DNA from: Seiridium cupressi | Taxonomy: Eukaryota > Ascomycota > Sordariomycetes > Amphisphaeriales > Sporocadaceae | Direction of reading: 5' to 3' | Length of the DNA: 64,000 bases | NCBI GenBank assembly: GCA_036674765.1 | Contig: JARVKI010000001.1 | Span: 992,001 to 1,056,000, forward strand | In this document: positions 47,667 through 59,705 of the stretch, in pieces | How positions within the stretch are numbered: the stretch's first letter is position 1 | Layout of the letters: each line of letters starts with the position of its first letter | Made by a program: the position numbers and the translations under genes | Notes under the pieces: model-generated | Database searches by the model: none | What the model saw: only the letters and a program-made list of their open reading frames with translations | Told to the model about the DNA's origin: nothing

Positions 47667-48675
47667 CTTGTTGACCTTGAGACTCTGCGACGCCGCGGCG
47701 GCTGGGACTCTTAAAGCTTGGGCCCGGGCAAGGTGCCAGTTCCCCACCCAACGCACGGACACACGGGCTCTAGCCGTCGCCAACCCACTAGTCAGTGCTA
47801 GAGCACACTGCACACTGCAGCGTCCACGTCCACCACCCACACGTCCACGGCCAGGCTCGAGGCTCTCCCGCTCCAGGGCCCAAGGCTCAACCTGGTCTGC
47901 GCATCGGCCTTTGGAGGAGCACTGCACTCCCAGGCGCACTCCTACCCACGGTCCAGTCCACATAGCAAGCAAGCAGCCAGCCAGCCAGCGCCAGGACCAG
48001 GACCAGGACCAGGAGCAAGACCAAAAACCAAGACCAGCACATCGAGCCCACACACCCGCTGCCGCCCCCCAAGCCCAAAGCTGCCGCCCCCCCTCACCTC
48101 CCAAAAAGTCCTGAGACGGTTCCTCGTCTTTTTCTTTGAGCGCCCGCGACAGTCCTCCAATCCACGCTCTGCACCGCATCGCCAACCTCTGCCTCGGCCG
48201 AATCAGCGACACGGAGGGCCTCTACCGCGCATCGCAGCACTCCACCACGCAACTAACCGCCGAGCACAAGCACAGCAACTAGAAGTGATTGATCCTCTCC
48301 AGTCTGCGTGCCTGCTTGCCCACCTAGTTAGCCACAGGCTCCAGCCGCCTGCCCGCCGCCACCTACTCAAGTACACGGACGGACATCTCTACCCGAGCGT
48401 CAACTCGACTCAAGTTGAACGCAACGCAACGCAGCGACACGAGGCGAGCGTTGCCTGTCAACTCAAACCGCTCCCCGGCGCAAATCCGTCCGCCTTCTCC
48501 AGTCGCTCCATCAAAGCCCATCTCCAGCTTGCTCTGGTCACCTTCAATCGATTACCTTTCACCCCCCTTCCACGCTGTACCCGTACTAAAAGTCTTATCG
48601 CATCCCGTCGCCCTCGAGTTCCCCCGCCTCCCGACTGCTGCTTTCGGCGAGCTCTGAAATATACACTAGTCCACC
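47667..48675 (+). promoter_or_regulatory. ATG-free 1.0 kb leader region upstream of RAS2
   Basis: Between an ATG at 47664-47666 and the RAS2 start at 48676 the plus strand contains no ATG in any frame (1,009 bases; about 16 expected by chance). The sequence is C- and A-rich, with a (CCAGGA)n run at 47991-48014 and CAGC/CCAG repeats before it. The long open frames here begin only with GTG or TTG codons. I infer a long 5' leader with strong selection against upstream ATGs; the transcription start is unknown. Confidence 0.6.
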
Positions 48676-49428
48676 ATGGCGGGCAAGATGGTATTGTACA
48701 AGCTGGTGGTGCTTGGAGACGGTGGTGTTGGAAAGACTGCATTGACCATCCAACTCTGCTTACAACATTTCGTCGAGACTGTCAGTACTCCTTCGTTGTA
48801 GCCACACCCCTGCCCGCCCCTGATGGCTAACCGTCCCCTCTAGTATGATCCCACAATCGAAGATTCTTATCGGAAACAGGTCGTCATCGACGGCCAGGCA
48901 TGCATGCTAGAGGTCCTAGACACCGCAGGCCAGGAAGAATATACAGCACTGCGCGACCAATGGATCAGAGACGGTGAGGGCTTCGTACTGGTATACAGCA
49001 TCTCGTCACGGTCGTCCTTCTCCCGGATCAAGCGATTCCATCACCAGATTCAAAGAGTCAAGGAATCCGTCAACTCGTCACCTTCATACCCCGGCTCGCC
49101 CATCTCAGCCGCCAGCCCGTCACCTAATGTGCCCGTTATGCTCGTCGGCAATAAGAGCGACCGAGTAACGGAGCGAGAGGTTTCGACACAAGAAGGGCAC
49201 GCCTTGGCACGCGAACTGGGCTGCGAGTTCGTCGAGGCCTCGGCCAAGAACTGCATAAACGTTGAGAAGGCTTTCTACGACGTAGTCCGGATACTGCGCA
49301 GGCAGCGTCAAGCCGCAGCAAGGCCAATGGCACCTTCACGGATGAACAAGGAGAATGGGAATCCGGGCTCGGGAAAGAAGGCCGGCAGGAAGCACGAGAA
49401 TCGCGGGGGCCGTTGCGTCATTTTATAA
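48676..49428 (+). CDS. RAS2: Ras-family small GTPase, fungal Ras-2 type
   Basis: Two exons, join(48676..48780, 48844..49428), encode 229 residues. G1 is GDGGVGKT (14-21), the switch I effector region is YDPTIEDSY, and G3 is DTAGQEE. G4 is NKSD, G5 is ASAK, and the C-terminus is the CaaX box CVIL. There is no second upstream cysteine for palmitoylation; a basic GKKAGRKHENRGGR tail may help membrane binding, and the terminal Leu predicts geranylgeranylation. The N-terminus MAGKMVLYKLVVLGDGGVGK and a Ser/Pro-rich insert (VNSSPSYPGSPISAASPSPN) before the MLVGNKSD strand are typical of filamentous-fungal Ras-2 rather than Ras-1. Ras-2 controls growth, conidiation and virulence-related MAPK and cAMP signalling in related fungi. 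The 63-nt intron uses GTCAGT and falls exactly at the ET|YDPT codon boundary. The start context is CCACCATGG. Confidence 0.95.
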
Positions 49429-52400
49429 ATACCCTTCTTCAACAATGCGAGCCGCTTGGAATTCATTCACGACTGCGGCGTCGGGCATCGTTTATGTCCA
49501 TCTCGGGCAACGTCTGCTCCTTCCATGAGACTTTGATGGCGAGCTGGATCAGTTCATCCCCCCATCTTGGATGGTCCCGTGCCTATACGCAAAACGATCG
49601 TCGCGATCATCATTTACTCGACTCTCGATACACGTCTCCTCCCCAACGCAGCTCTCGAACCGGCGAACGGCGCAAGAACACAAAAAAGAAAAGGCATTAC
49701 GGGGTACGGGTTCTGGTTATCATGACGAGCAGGAACCTTTATGTGTGAGTGTAGGTTGGGGGAGAAGAGACCTGGGAGGGAGCCTTGAAGATTTATGGGT
49801 GTTCTGGAGTTGGTCCGGCGGTCTGTCTTGCTCCCGTCAAAATTTTTCGTCGCACTTCATCTTGTGGCTACTTCTCCCATCATGTCCATACCTTTGATCT
49901 TCGGTTGTTGGATCTCGTCTACTACAGTACGTGTCATGCCAGGACATCTAGCAAAGCATTCAGCGGGTTCGTTGCATAACGGCATATAAGCTGGCACATT
50001 CTACAGATAATTGTACTCGGGCTCTTGAGCGAGTGCTCCGATACACAGTAGCCTCGCGCTCGGAATTGAACTCTCGATATCACATATCCAAGTCCGAAGA
50101 CACGATGGCCAACGTTAGTCAAGAATAAATGGTACGGCGCTGGGTCGTTGACAGATGACGAGGATCTGCGCCCTGATACCTGATTTGGAGTGTCCTAAGT
50201 CTTATCTGCCATTTCGGAGGCCGACCGCGCCTATAGCCATGTAAAATTGACCCCACATGCAAAAAATTGGTGTACACACATTTCCCGACCCTGAGTAGCT
50301 GGGGTTTCCTGGAGATCGCCGCCTCAATCTCAAAGCGCCATCAAGGCGGTTGTCTCGAAGAGCCCTACTCTAGCATGGTATCCTGGTCTCGTGGTCGGCG
50401 AGGGCCATTGCTAGCATTGACTATACCAGGGGTGTATTCATGACTGGCTTATCACCACGTCGCTCACGGCACCACTGTCGGACTCGGCCCCCGAAGACTC
50501 CAAGGAGAATTGCGAACATTTTTTCTTCTTCTTCGTCTTGCTTTCTCCGTTGCCGTGGTTTTTTTGTGTAGCGTGCGCAGGGGATGGACTGGGGAGGAGA
50601 TGATGGGGAACCCGGGAGACAGAAGATGGGGTCTGGGACTTCAAAGCAGGGAGCCAAGGGGGTCGCAGGTCTCGCAGTGCTGCGGGTGGTGCTGTAGCTC
50701 GTCGTTGGGTTCATGTATGCGAATGGAGTCGTTCTCCGTTGTCCTTACAAGTAAGCTACCAATAGCCATGCTAAGGCTCCGTCGCCGGTCCCAGCCTCTG
50801 GGCTAGCTTGCCCTATCAGCAAGCCGGGCCTACACCCAAGGCTGCGCTGCAAGCCGTTGCACCCAGTTGGGAATATACTGCCGGCTAGCTATTGGGGCTA
50901 GTGACTTTCATATGCAAGCATGAATGTCTTGACTCGAAGCGTGTTCCCACTATCATGCCGGGTTTGGGATATACCCAGAAGTGCTTGAGCCGTTGCACCA
51001 TCAGTGGAGTCTCTGTTCCTGTTGGGCACCAAGTCGACTGACTACCTAGCGGGCTGGCGGGTGAGTTTGGAGTCTGGCTGCACTAACTACATCCAATTGT
51101 ACAGGGCGCAGCTTTGCTCAATGCTTACTATTGCCAATTCATACATGAATTAAACGTGATACACCGAGCGCATGGTACATGGCACCTCATGTCCCTTGGC
51201 TATATATGCCCAGCCCAACCTTGAAGAGACAGGCTGGCGGACGCTACTGTCATCGCTCAACAGGGCCAAAACCGAGGAAAAGAATGGTCCTGATATGTGA
51301 GATTGACATACATTGAATGCCTCGGCCTCTTCCCACCTCACCTGTTTGCTGTTTGTCATTACGCCATCCTAGCGGAGTTGTCGAGGCCGATCATTGCCTG
51401 CTCCCGAAAGGATTCCTAGATGCCGTACGGAAACATGGACGACGCTAAGCATGTCACAAACACTGGGCAACACTAAGCATCAGGCATGTCACAAACACCG
51501 CCATAACTGGCACTTGTTAGCTCAAGGATGCTTGGGAAAAAGCACGGGGTCACGATCTTCGACCCTTCCGTCAAGCGGCCCGCAGCATCAGCTTTCACGG
51601 CAGCTATGCCATGCTAGGCTCTGCTCTACCCTGCTCTGCTGTCGTACTTCTGTATGGCCAAGGGTGTCTGGAAGATATGGACGACGGCACGTCTCTTTCG
51701 CTTAAGCAGGTCTCACGAGCCGCGGCCCGCTACTACCATGGGCAGCGCCGTGCTTTCTCTGCTGATGTCATGCTTTAGTTTCCAAGGGTCTTGTTCTACT
51801 TACCCGGTGACGTTTCAGCCGTTACATACGACCAAACCGAAGGAACAAAGCTGCGGTCAACAATACGTAGTGCTAGGCACTAGACACGAACCCGGAATCG
51901 TTGTCTTCTCTAGCCAGGGTGTTGTGGTTTATGCCCCGAATTTGCTGGTATGGGAATGGAAAGGGACTTTCCCTCCCCCCCCCCACCTTCGCAGTCTGCT
52001 CGTTCCGGCTTGCGTAACGTGCACCACTCTTTCGGAGAAGGGCAAGACTGCCCAGAGGTGTACGACACTTGTGTCGCGATTGCTCCGAGCAGGGACATAT
52101 ACAATCGCAACGATGTGCCTTCGATGCCTGTGAAAGTCAGGTAGGTAGCCTTGATGACCGGCCGACGGTTTGTTCTCGGACCACTGACAGGGGAGCCAGG
52201 AGGCCGAAGAGTGTCGGCGACCGTCCAAGTCTATGGAGCGGTTTCCAGGATTACCGGCATCCAGACTCCCACGGGTCCCCAATAATGGCCAGCTGTCGAT
52301 GGTGGAAATGTCTGATACCCACAAGGGCCCCCAGCAATGACCGCTTTTCTGGCTAGTCTAGCGCTTGTGCCAAGGAGCAGGGCTTTTGTGCAAATACTGG

Positions 52401-54659
52401 AGATCTCCAGGGTCACCTGGTGAGCAGTACCCTGGGCGTGGTAGGTTTCAGTTGCTCGGGTCCAATCAGCGCTGTCCGAGGTTCGCACCGGAAGTCGGGA
52501 TCGCTCGCCCGGTACTTGTCTATGCACTGTTTTTCCCGTAGACATTTATCTCATTGAAATCTTTGTATTGTTCCCCCTCCCATCTCTGCCGTCGGCCTTT
52601 TAGCCTGTGCAGAGGGACGTCGGTCGGCAAGCCGCTGTCACTTCGATAGCGTCGGCGCTGGGTCATTTTTTCTTCGAATCCTTCGTCCCAGCGGTGCGAT
52701 CGCGGCAGCGGGATGCGCGCTCCCGGCTCTTCCATTGCACGGCTCTTGTGGTTGCATATTCGTGCTGCTACCTCTCATGCCAATGCGGCTCTAGTTCAGG
52801 ACTATCGTCTGGGAACCTTTTCCCGAGTCCCTAGCTTCGCGGGCTACCGACAAAGAAGAAGGAGAAGCTCTCGAGACTAGTCGCTTTCAGCATGAACTCG
52901 CCTATTATCGGATGAAATCACCAAGTCTAGCAATATGATGCACTGTTCGATAGCGACTCTGCCAGTTGAGCTCATATTGGAAGCTTACCGTCACTATGGA
53001 GGCGGCGTGAAGCATTTCATTTCTCGCTTCTTTCGTCATGGTGAAGAATCCAAGCTGGGGTCTATTCTACTTATCTGCCAAGAGATGGAAGCTTGTGAGA
53101 TTCGACGTCCTAACCGTCCGTGGAAACACGCCGTAGTCTACTATTGGAGTGGACTTCCTCTCTGGCCGGGCCTTACGTGTCATTCCAGTAAGGGAACTGC
53201 GCGCTGGACAGGGGAGACATGCAAAACCCGTACAGGTCGTCAGAATGTGCACGACCATGACTCTGACTATGCAGCTCTAGGATCCCGTCCCGTTCCTAAG
53301 CTGCCTAGCTGCGCGGGGATGGCCATTTCTACATTACCGACTCGGCGCAACGTCCGCTAACAGATTAATCACGGCCTCGCGCTCCTGTCCCGCCCCAACT
53401 GAGGGCTTTCTCGAAGGATCCAAGAATGTGCCTGTCGTGTTCGATCGCATCCAGCTCATCTGGAGCCCCCCACGAGAGTGGATCACGTATAGCAACACCC
53501 CGCGGCCAACCCGGACGCAAGTGCTACGTTAGCAGCTCCCAGGGCCACGGCCGTGGTTGAAAGATACACGTTTCTGGAAGCTCATAAAGCTTATCCCTGC
53601 TCGTGGCCAGGCCCTAGCCTTCTGTCTTATCTAAACCATCAAGCAAGTCGCGGTAGTTAGTCTCGTTTCATCCCGCGGCAATTGTCAACTGTTGCCATTG
53701 CTCAAGTGCTTTCGTAACCGCTTGCTCTGCACTGACACTCGCCCGTTGATTGCGTCACGGCGGCAAGGGAAAATCATTGTCAAACTGTCCACCATCAAGC
53801 ATTGCAATATTGGCGGGCAGGCGGAATCCTTTTCCAGCTCTCGACTAGCATGTCACGGACGATGACAGCATGAATTGTCGACAGGGGGAAAGGGGATGCA
53901 TCTCCTTTCTCTCATTGCTGATATTTTTGGTCTCATATCTTCAAGCTTAGTAGTGTAGCTGACGCAGTTGTCGGCTAAAAGGCGAATGGCCGGGGCTCCA
54001 TTGCCCTTTTCCTTCGACCGGTGAAGAGTCACACTTGACAGCGGTCTGTTAGTTGAGTTACGTGCATGCAGATGCACCTCTGTCACCTACCACGTGCAGA
54101 GTCGATCCGTCAGCGATTCGCTATACTCAGCTCGCCAGGAGCGCTTACGGACGAGGCGGCCGACAATATTCTGCGACTGGTGGACTTACCAAAGTCTCTC
54201 GCATATACCGACCCTGAGTTACGCAGATGATACATTATTGCGTTTTGCATTTTGCATCCTGCATCCTGCATGACGTCCCTGTTCTGCCACTAATTTTCAA
54301 ACTCTCTTTCTCGGGAAGACTGGGTTTTCCGAAACTAAGTATTTCGTCTGCATAGAAAGTATAGCATGAAAGGCAATAATACTGCGAACAGCCGCCGCCA
54401 TTGGTGTCAGCCTATTGGCCTTGAGCAAAGGTAGACTTCAGAAGTTCTTATTGGTAGCACAATGCCAATATTTCGTATCGTAAGACCAAAACTACGCCTT
54501 CGCCTAAAAAGGGAACCGGTTCATAGATGGCATGTACCCCCAAGGACCCCCACGTTCTCACGTCTTGAGGTTTGCCAGCTTAGATCAGCCTCTATGCCAA
54601 GGTAAGCTTAGCATGTATTCGATATAAATCTGAAAAGCTTGTGCAGGTTAACACGTGGC
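49429..54659. other. 5.2 kb gene-free interval right of RAS2
   Basis: I find no coding sequence with domain signature or splice support. A 15-bp direct repeat (GCATGTCACAAACAC) occurs at 49-63 and 84-98 past 51400, that is 51449-51463 and 51484-51498. The right end becomes AT-rich and includes a TTGCAT/CCTGCAT repeat near 54243-54270. Together with the next stretch it makes 6.1 kb without a recognised gene. Confidence 0.5.
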
Positions 54660-54936
54660 TGATGATAGTGGACGACACGCCGCGAGCACGTCGAGCCCGA
54701 TATATAGTCTTCTTTATTATTCAAAGTCCTTATCAGAATTACATCATGTAATACTCAAGACACTAGTGAATCACTTAGATCACCTATTCAGTCATGAATA
54801 GATAAACTTGGAAGGGGTTAGAAAAAGTATGATCAAACATGTCTTTACCCGTTATCTAACTAACCCTATATAGAATGTGAACCTTTCATCATTATCAGCA
54901 AACTCCTAGGTCAAACCATAATCATAGCCCTCAACA
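54660..54936. repeat. Possible solo LTR of a Ty1/copia-type retrotransposon
   Basis: A 277-base AT-rich segment begins TGATGATAG and ends CCTCAACA, so either strand reads 5'-TG..CA-3'. On the minus strand it starts TGTTGAGGGC, as many copia LTRs do. It then has a TATA-like CTATATAGGG and an AATAATAAAG polyadenylation-like signal further on. No matching 5-bp target duplication flanks it (GTGGC left, TCTTC right) and no internal coding region is present. It could be an old solo LTR or chance. Confidence 0.3.
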
Positions 54937-55541
54937 TCTTCAGAAGAATGGATACTCGATCGGTGATTGGTGAAAATCTCCGGCGCAATCATTTCATTGG
55001 TAGTCACTGTCAAGCTAAAACTATAAGTAGAGCTCAATAAGCACCAGTAACCTCATTAACGCGGGCATGTGTGAGGAGCTTCGTTTCTTCTCTCCCTGCT
55101 TCTCCAACAGGCCCGTATTTGTAGACGATTCAGTATTCCTACCGAGATGTTCATGGAACGGGCTACCACCATAGACTTGGCTGTCTATAGCCAATCCAGA
55201 AGCTACTATGATTCATGTGACTACTGGCGAATGTGAGTTCTCCATGGTCGAATAACACATCTCTGGCGGTCCATACTCTGTAGTGTCAGAAAACATGGTA
55301 TCTTTGCCTTTGCTGCTTAGCGCGAACATTGGGTATGATCGTGTGATGGAGGGTGTGTCAACATTGATGCTCAGAGCCACAGAAGTAGGCGAATACTAGT
55401 ACGTATGGCGATCGAATAGTTTTTTTTTTTTTTTTCTTTTTTTTTCTTTAAGAAGTGGTTGCGTATTGAGGGGGGCCATTAAATGATTCATCCAAATAAT
55501 GTGAATTACGTATGAATCCTAAACATCCACACTCATCATAC
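54937..55541. other. AT-rich flank with T-tract, 3' of the acetylesterase gene
   Basis: This 605-base stretch holds a nearly pure T-tract (about 55420-55449) roughly 100 bases beyond the stop codon of the leftward acetylesterase gene. No gene is seen. Confidence 0.5.
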
Positions 55542-56383
55542 CTAACCTAGACATGCGGGATCAGTCACATTGTCTGCCGCACTATTCAAATACTGCTTCA
55601 GCGCACTCGTCGGGTTAGCACATTTGACAGCCTGTACGAATGTCTGTGCATTGATATCGGCTCCTTCCCAGTTGGTGTGCGTATTGTCATTGGGGTAATA
55701 CGTCTTGGCCGTCGTGGAGCCCATCTCCTGCCACCTCGCGACGCTGTACGCCGTGTGGTCGATGTACTCGACGGCCGTCTGCTCTGCTACCTCGGCCGCG
55801 TAGTCGGCAAACGGCCAGTCCGACTGCAGCGTCTCGCCGTCCCAATAATTGCGGTTGACCATGCCCGAAAGCAGCGGGACGGCCTCCTTGGCCTGCACGT
55901 CGGCAATCATCTGGCGCAGATACCATCCGAACGAGTAGACCGTCTCAGAGTCTCCGGTGGAGTTTGTGACCACCACCGTGTCGTTTGCGATGCCCGGGAG
56001 CGTGGCTCGGTCGTCCTCATCGGTTGTGGGATCGCCGTCGTCGTTGTGGCCCATCTCGATGAGAACAAAGTCGCCTGAGTTGGTGGATGAGAGAAGGGAA
56101 GCCCAAAGGCCTTCATTTATGAAAGAGCGAGTCGAACGGCCATTCTTGGCGAGATTGGAAACTGAGATGGTCATATAATCGTCTATGTAATATCCCCAAC
56201 TATGGACAACGCTGTCAGCCCTTTGGATTTTAGGAAACAGGAGTTAGGCTAAGCTAACCCTTGGAGCGCCGAAAGGACATCATAGTTTGCCGTAGTGCTA
56301 TCAGAGCAAATCAAAAGTTGGGGGGCGGCGACGACAACGCCGGCGAGGGCTGAAAGGCTTGACACAATAGCGTGTGACTTCAT
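55542..56383 (-). CDS. Secreted rhamnogalacturonan acetylesterase (SGNH hydrolase, CE12-like)
   Basis: Two exons, complement(55542..56199, 56259..56383), encode 260 residues. The first ~20 residues are a clear signal peptide (MKSHAIVSSLSALAGVVVAA), so the enzyme is exported. Block I is LLICSDSTTANY with the catalytic Ser in DST, and block II is NLAKNGRSTRSF (Gly). Block III is FVLIEMGHNDDGDP (Asn), and block V is NDNTHTNWEG with the Asp/His pair. This is the pattern of rhamnogalacturonan acetylesterases, which remove acetyl groups from pectin hairy regions in plant cell walls. The 59-nt intron joins ALQG|WGYYIDDY. GHND and NGRSTRSF support CE12 over other SGNH families. The neighbourhood is gene-poor and AT-rich, as often seen around plant-degrading genes. 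No other carbohydrate-active gene is nearby. Confidence 0.88.
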
Positions 56384-57949
56384 TGTCAGTTCGGCTTTCC
56401 AGGTCAACTGTCAGTAATAAGCTATCATTGACTCGAGACGGGCCAGGTTGGCCACAGCTTCATATATAAACAGATATCTCACAACCTCGATAGCGGGACT
56501 TGACAACATGGCCCCTCTATTTGATTGACATCCGGAGACTCCATCGGAGGGTGGATAATATGTACGTTGTCACGGATGATATGCTCGGCGATATGGCAGC
56601 CGCTTTATTCGTGGAACTAGGCGGAGATAATCAATGTCGATCCTGGAAGTAATTGAACCAATTTCTGGAGAACTTCGGTGTCGGGGAAAAAGAAAAAAAA
56701 ATGGGGGAGAGTAACGGTCTTGGTCCAAGCATTTTCGGCGGCGTATACTCCGCATCTCAAATAGTAGAAGCAGCCAGAACGTTACGAACTGCGAATTGGA
56801 AGCTTCAAATATTCCTTTCGTCCATAAAAGTGTTGTTGGACGACAAGTTATAAGTACAGGAAGCACTAAGCTCAATCGTTAATGTTGTGGTAATCTCAGT
56901 TGACCCACCCTCTGACTGAGATCAGCCGCTTAGAGGACGTTTTGACCCAATATTGCATCACTAAGAGAAAGATCTGCCTCGAATGCATATGCCCTAGCAT
57001 TTGACTTTTTTATCTGATGTCAACATCAATGCCAAGACTCATTTGACAGGTAAAGAGAGAGATCGACGGGTTCTACTCACAGACCAGATACGACAATTCC
57101 TCATCCCCTTTTGTACATATTGTGAAGTCGAACGATGTGTATTTATTTCTTCTACCTATATTACTAAACAGACTACATTGTTGGTCCTCATTACCGCACA
57201 AGAGAACTCTCTGCCAGCAAGCTTCGAGAGAAAACTGCCGCTGTGAAGTTGAATTTATGTAGTCTTTTCTCTTGGCACCTTTCTTCATGCCTCGAATCTC
57301 ATTAGCATATATAGTTAGTATCTACGTGGAAAATGATTTGTGCTACTCGTCACGAGGATTATTCTGGTATGCTTAGGGCCACACTATTTCAAACTTAATA
57401 GCATCGTTGAATTCAGAGGTCATTAGTCGTAATATACCTCGATGATATAGATCGTCTTCCATATTAGATTATAATAACACGAGCTGGCGGAAGTCATCAT
57501 TAACCTGCTGCTATCAAGAATAGTCAGAATTGTGGTTGATACAGGCTGCCTTTCTCCGTTGCCTGGAGTTGGCTTCAATAAGGTGGATATACAATTAGAG
57601 AAGTGGTCTCGGATAGTTTGCTATGAATCTGTGGCTATGAACCATATGGTCAAGTCTCCAAAGAATAAGTGTTTTTTCTGCCATGTGGGTAAGCACGGAA
57701 AGAAGCCTGGGTACGGAAATAATAATCGATTCCTCATTTGTCGTATTAAAATCCAAGTTTGTTTGAAATGAGACCTCGCGTTCTATCTTGACTTGGCGAA
57801 TTGTTATTCTTGTAGCAATGCGGACACATTAGCCACCATATATTATAAGTACTGCAGTATATGGACGTATGTTCTGCTTTTCTTCTCAAGTAGACACCTC
57901 CTCAAGATTGCCTATATGTATAGGTCACACTTGTCTACTAATCTCCACA
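56384..57949. other. 1.6 kb AT-rich interval without recognised genes
   Basis: It holds the acetylesterase promoter and the 3' flank of the dehydratase-like gene. A 79-codon ORF (57532-57771) has a CFFCHVGKHG stretch vaguely like a zinc knuckle but no full CCHC motif, so it is at most a decayed fragment. Confidence 0.45.
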
Positions 57950-59705
57950 TCAATCTTTCCCTCCTTCACTCTTACCCTCGGCGACAATTTTCGCCAAAAC
58001 ATCCAAGTCCAGGTTCCCACCGCTGAACACAATGCCCACATCGGCACCCTGCTCCCCAAACTCCCGCTCGACCAGGGCTCTGAAGTCCTCATTGTACAAG
58101 GCAACCGCCAGAGGCACACAAGCGCTCGGCTCGACGATCATCTTAAACCTCTCTAGCACTAGCCTCAGCGCGCTCTTGATCTCCGCCTCGGTGACGCTGT
58201 AGAAGCCCTCCACAAGCCTGCGCTCGTAGATGACGCTCCAGGGTACTGTACCTACAGGCGTGCGGAGCCCATCGGCTATGGTAAGCGTCTTGACCGTCTC
58301 GACGCGCTGGCCGCTCTCGAAACCGCGCTTGGCGTCGTCGGCGCCCTCAAATGACGGCTCACAGCCGAACACACGGATGCCTGTGCCTTCGCAGGAGAGT
58401 GCGACACCCGAGAGCATACCGCCCCCGCCACACGGCGCGAGTACAATGTCCAACCCCTTTTCCTTTTTATGGCTGCCACCGCCCGACTGGCCCCTGCTCT
58501 CCTTGGTGACGGGCGCGGCGAAGCTGCAGCGCCCGCCTTGTCCCTTATCCGCCATACCCTCCTGATCATCGACGTCAGCCTCTGACATCAGTCTGGCAGC
58601 ATCTTCTTGTAATTCCAATCCGAGTGTACCTTGTCCCAAGATGATGTCTGGGTGGTCATACGGGGGGATGAGTCTAGCGCCTGTTTCCTCAATGACCTCG
58701 GCACAGACGGCCTCGCGCTCAACAGAGGTAGAGCCGCTAAAGATGACATTGGCTCCATAGCCTCGAGTGGCTGCTATCTTGGGCGGGGGCGATATTGACG
58801 GCATCACGATATAGGCCGGAATACCGTTAGTACGTGCCGCAAGTGACAAGGCTTGTGCGTGGTTTCCTAGATGGACGTTAGTCGGGACTCGAGATGAGGA
58901 TGATTCTCGAAGCTCATAGGTTCATCCATAGCGCTCTTTAGGTATAAAAACCCGCCAGCCCTTCTACCAGAGTCTTCTTCCTTTTCGTCCATAAGAACTG
59001 GCTCATGAAGTTTTGCAATATACCATGTTCCAGTTCTGGGAGCTACACTGATACTCCCCCAGCAAAGGATTGGCTTGTCGAGGACGTAGGAAAAGAATGA
59101 ATACTCACCTGAGCTATGCGTGACGACTCCCCTCTCTGCGCCTCCACCAGCCAACCATCCCGGCTCTTTCTTTAGGCGCTCTATAGCATCTGTAGAGTTG
59201 ACTTTTAGTATTTGGTTTCATGATCCGCTTACGCTTAGGAGAATTGATCCGTCCCTTCTAATATTGCTGAAAAGCACGACCAACACAAATCATGCCCACA
59301 GTGCCCTCCCGTGCTAAGAGACGTCCTCGTACAAGCTCACTGTCTCACTCCTAAGCCACGCTCACCTTGCCGATGAATCCATCCACAACCCAAACCAGAC
59401 TAGGGGGAGACGGGCTTGTACTTACGGAAAGCTCCCCGGACCTTGAACGCACCCACTCTCTGCAAGTTCTCACACTTGAACCACAGCCTGATCTTCGGGT
59501 TGCTCGCCCCCTTACCACTCCTGTCGTTCGCCCTGCCTTCCCACGGTGATCCCTTCAGTTCCTCCGGAGTCCTCTGCTTGCTGGCCAGCTTTGTCAACGT
59601 CGAGTTGGTGAGGGTTGGCGTGTGATGTATGAAAGGCTTGATCAGCTCGCGCGCTGCCACCACGGAGGCCCGGGTCAGGGGCGGTGCTGTACTTGAATCT
59701 GCCAT
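57950..59705 (-). CDS. PLP-dependent serine/threonine dehydratase or serine racemase-like enzyme
   Basis: Three exons, complement(57950..58866, 59109..59189, 59426..59705), encode 425 residues. The PLP lysine lies in FKCENLQRVGAFKVRGAF (Lys88). The exon joins create GAFHAIERLK and THSSGNHAQAL, the Asn loop. YIVMPSISPPPK, YDHPDIILGQGTLGLEL, LAPCGGGGMLSG (phosphate-binding tetraglycine, about 267-270) and FSGGNLD match serine racemase/SRY1-type fold II enzymes. There is no C-terminal ACT regulatory domain, so it is not the classical Ilv1 threonine deaminase. The likely reaction is dehydration or racemisation of serine, threonine or 3-hydroxyaspartate. A hydrophilic insert (about 216-258, Gly/Lys/Ser/Glu-rich) precedes the tetraglycine and is absent from typical homologues. 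The two introns are long for this window (236 and 242 nt). ILV5 lies 691 bases upstream in the same orientation. Confidence 0.9.

Noticed and set aside
48285..48830. 181-codon ORF overlapping the RAS2 start in another frame
   Set aside because: It begins at a GTG and contains no ATG. It crosses RAS2 exon 1 and the intron in the wrong frame.
57532..57771. Possible zinc-knuckle (Gag-like) fragment
   Set aside because: Only CFFCHVGKHG resembles a knuckle and the last cysteine is missing; flanking frames are interrupted.
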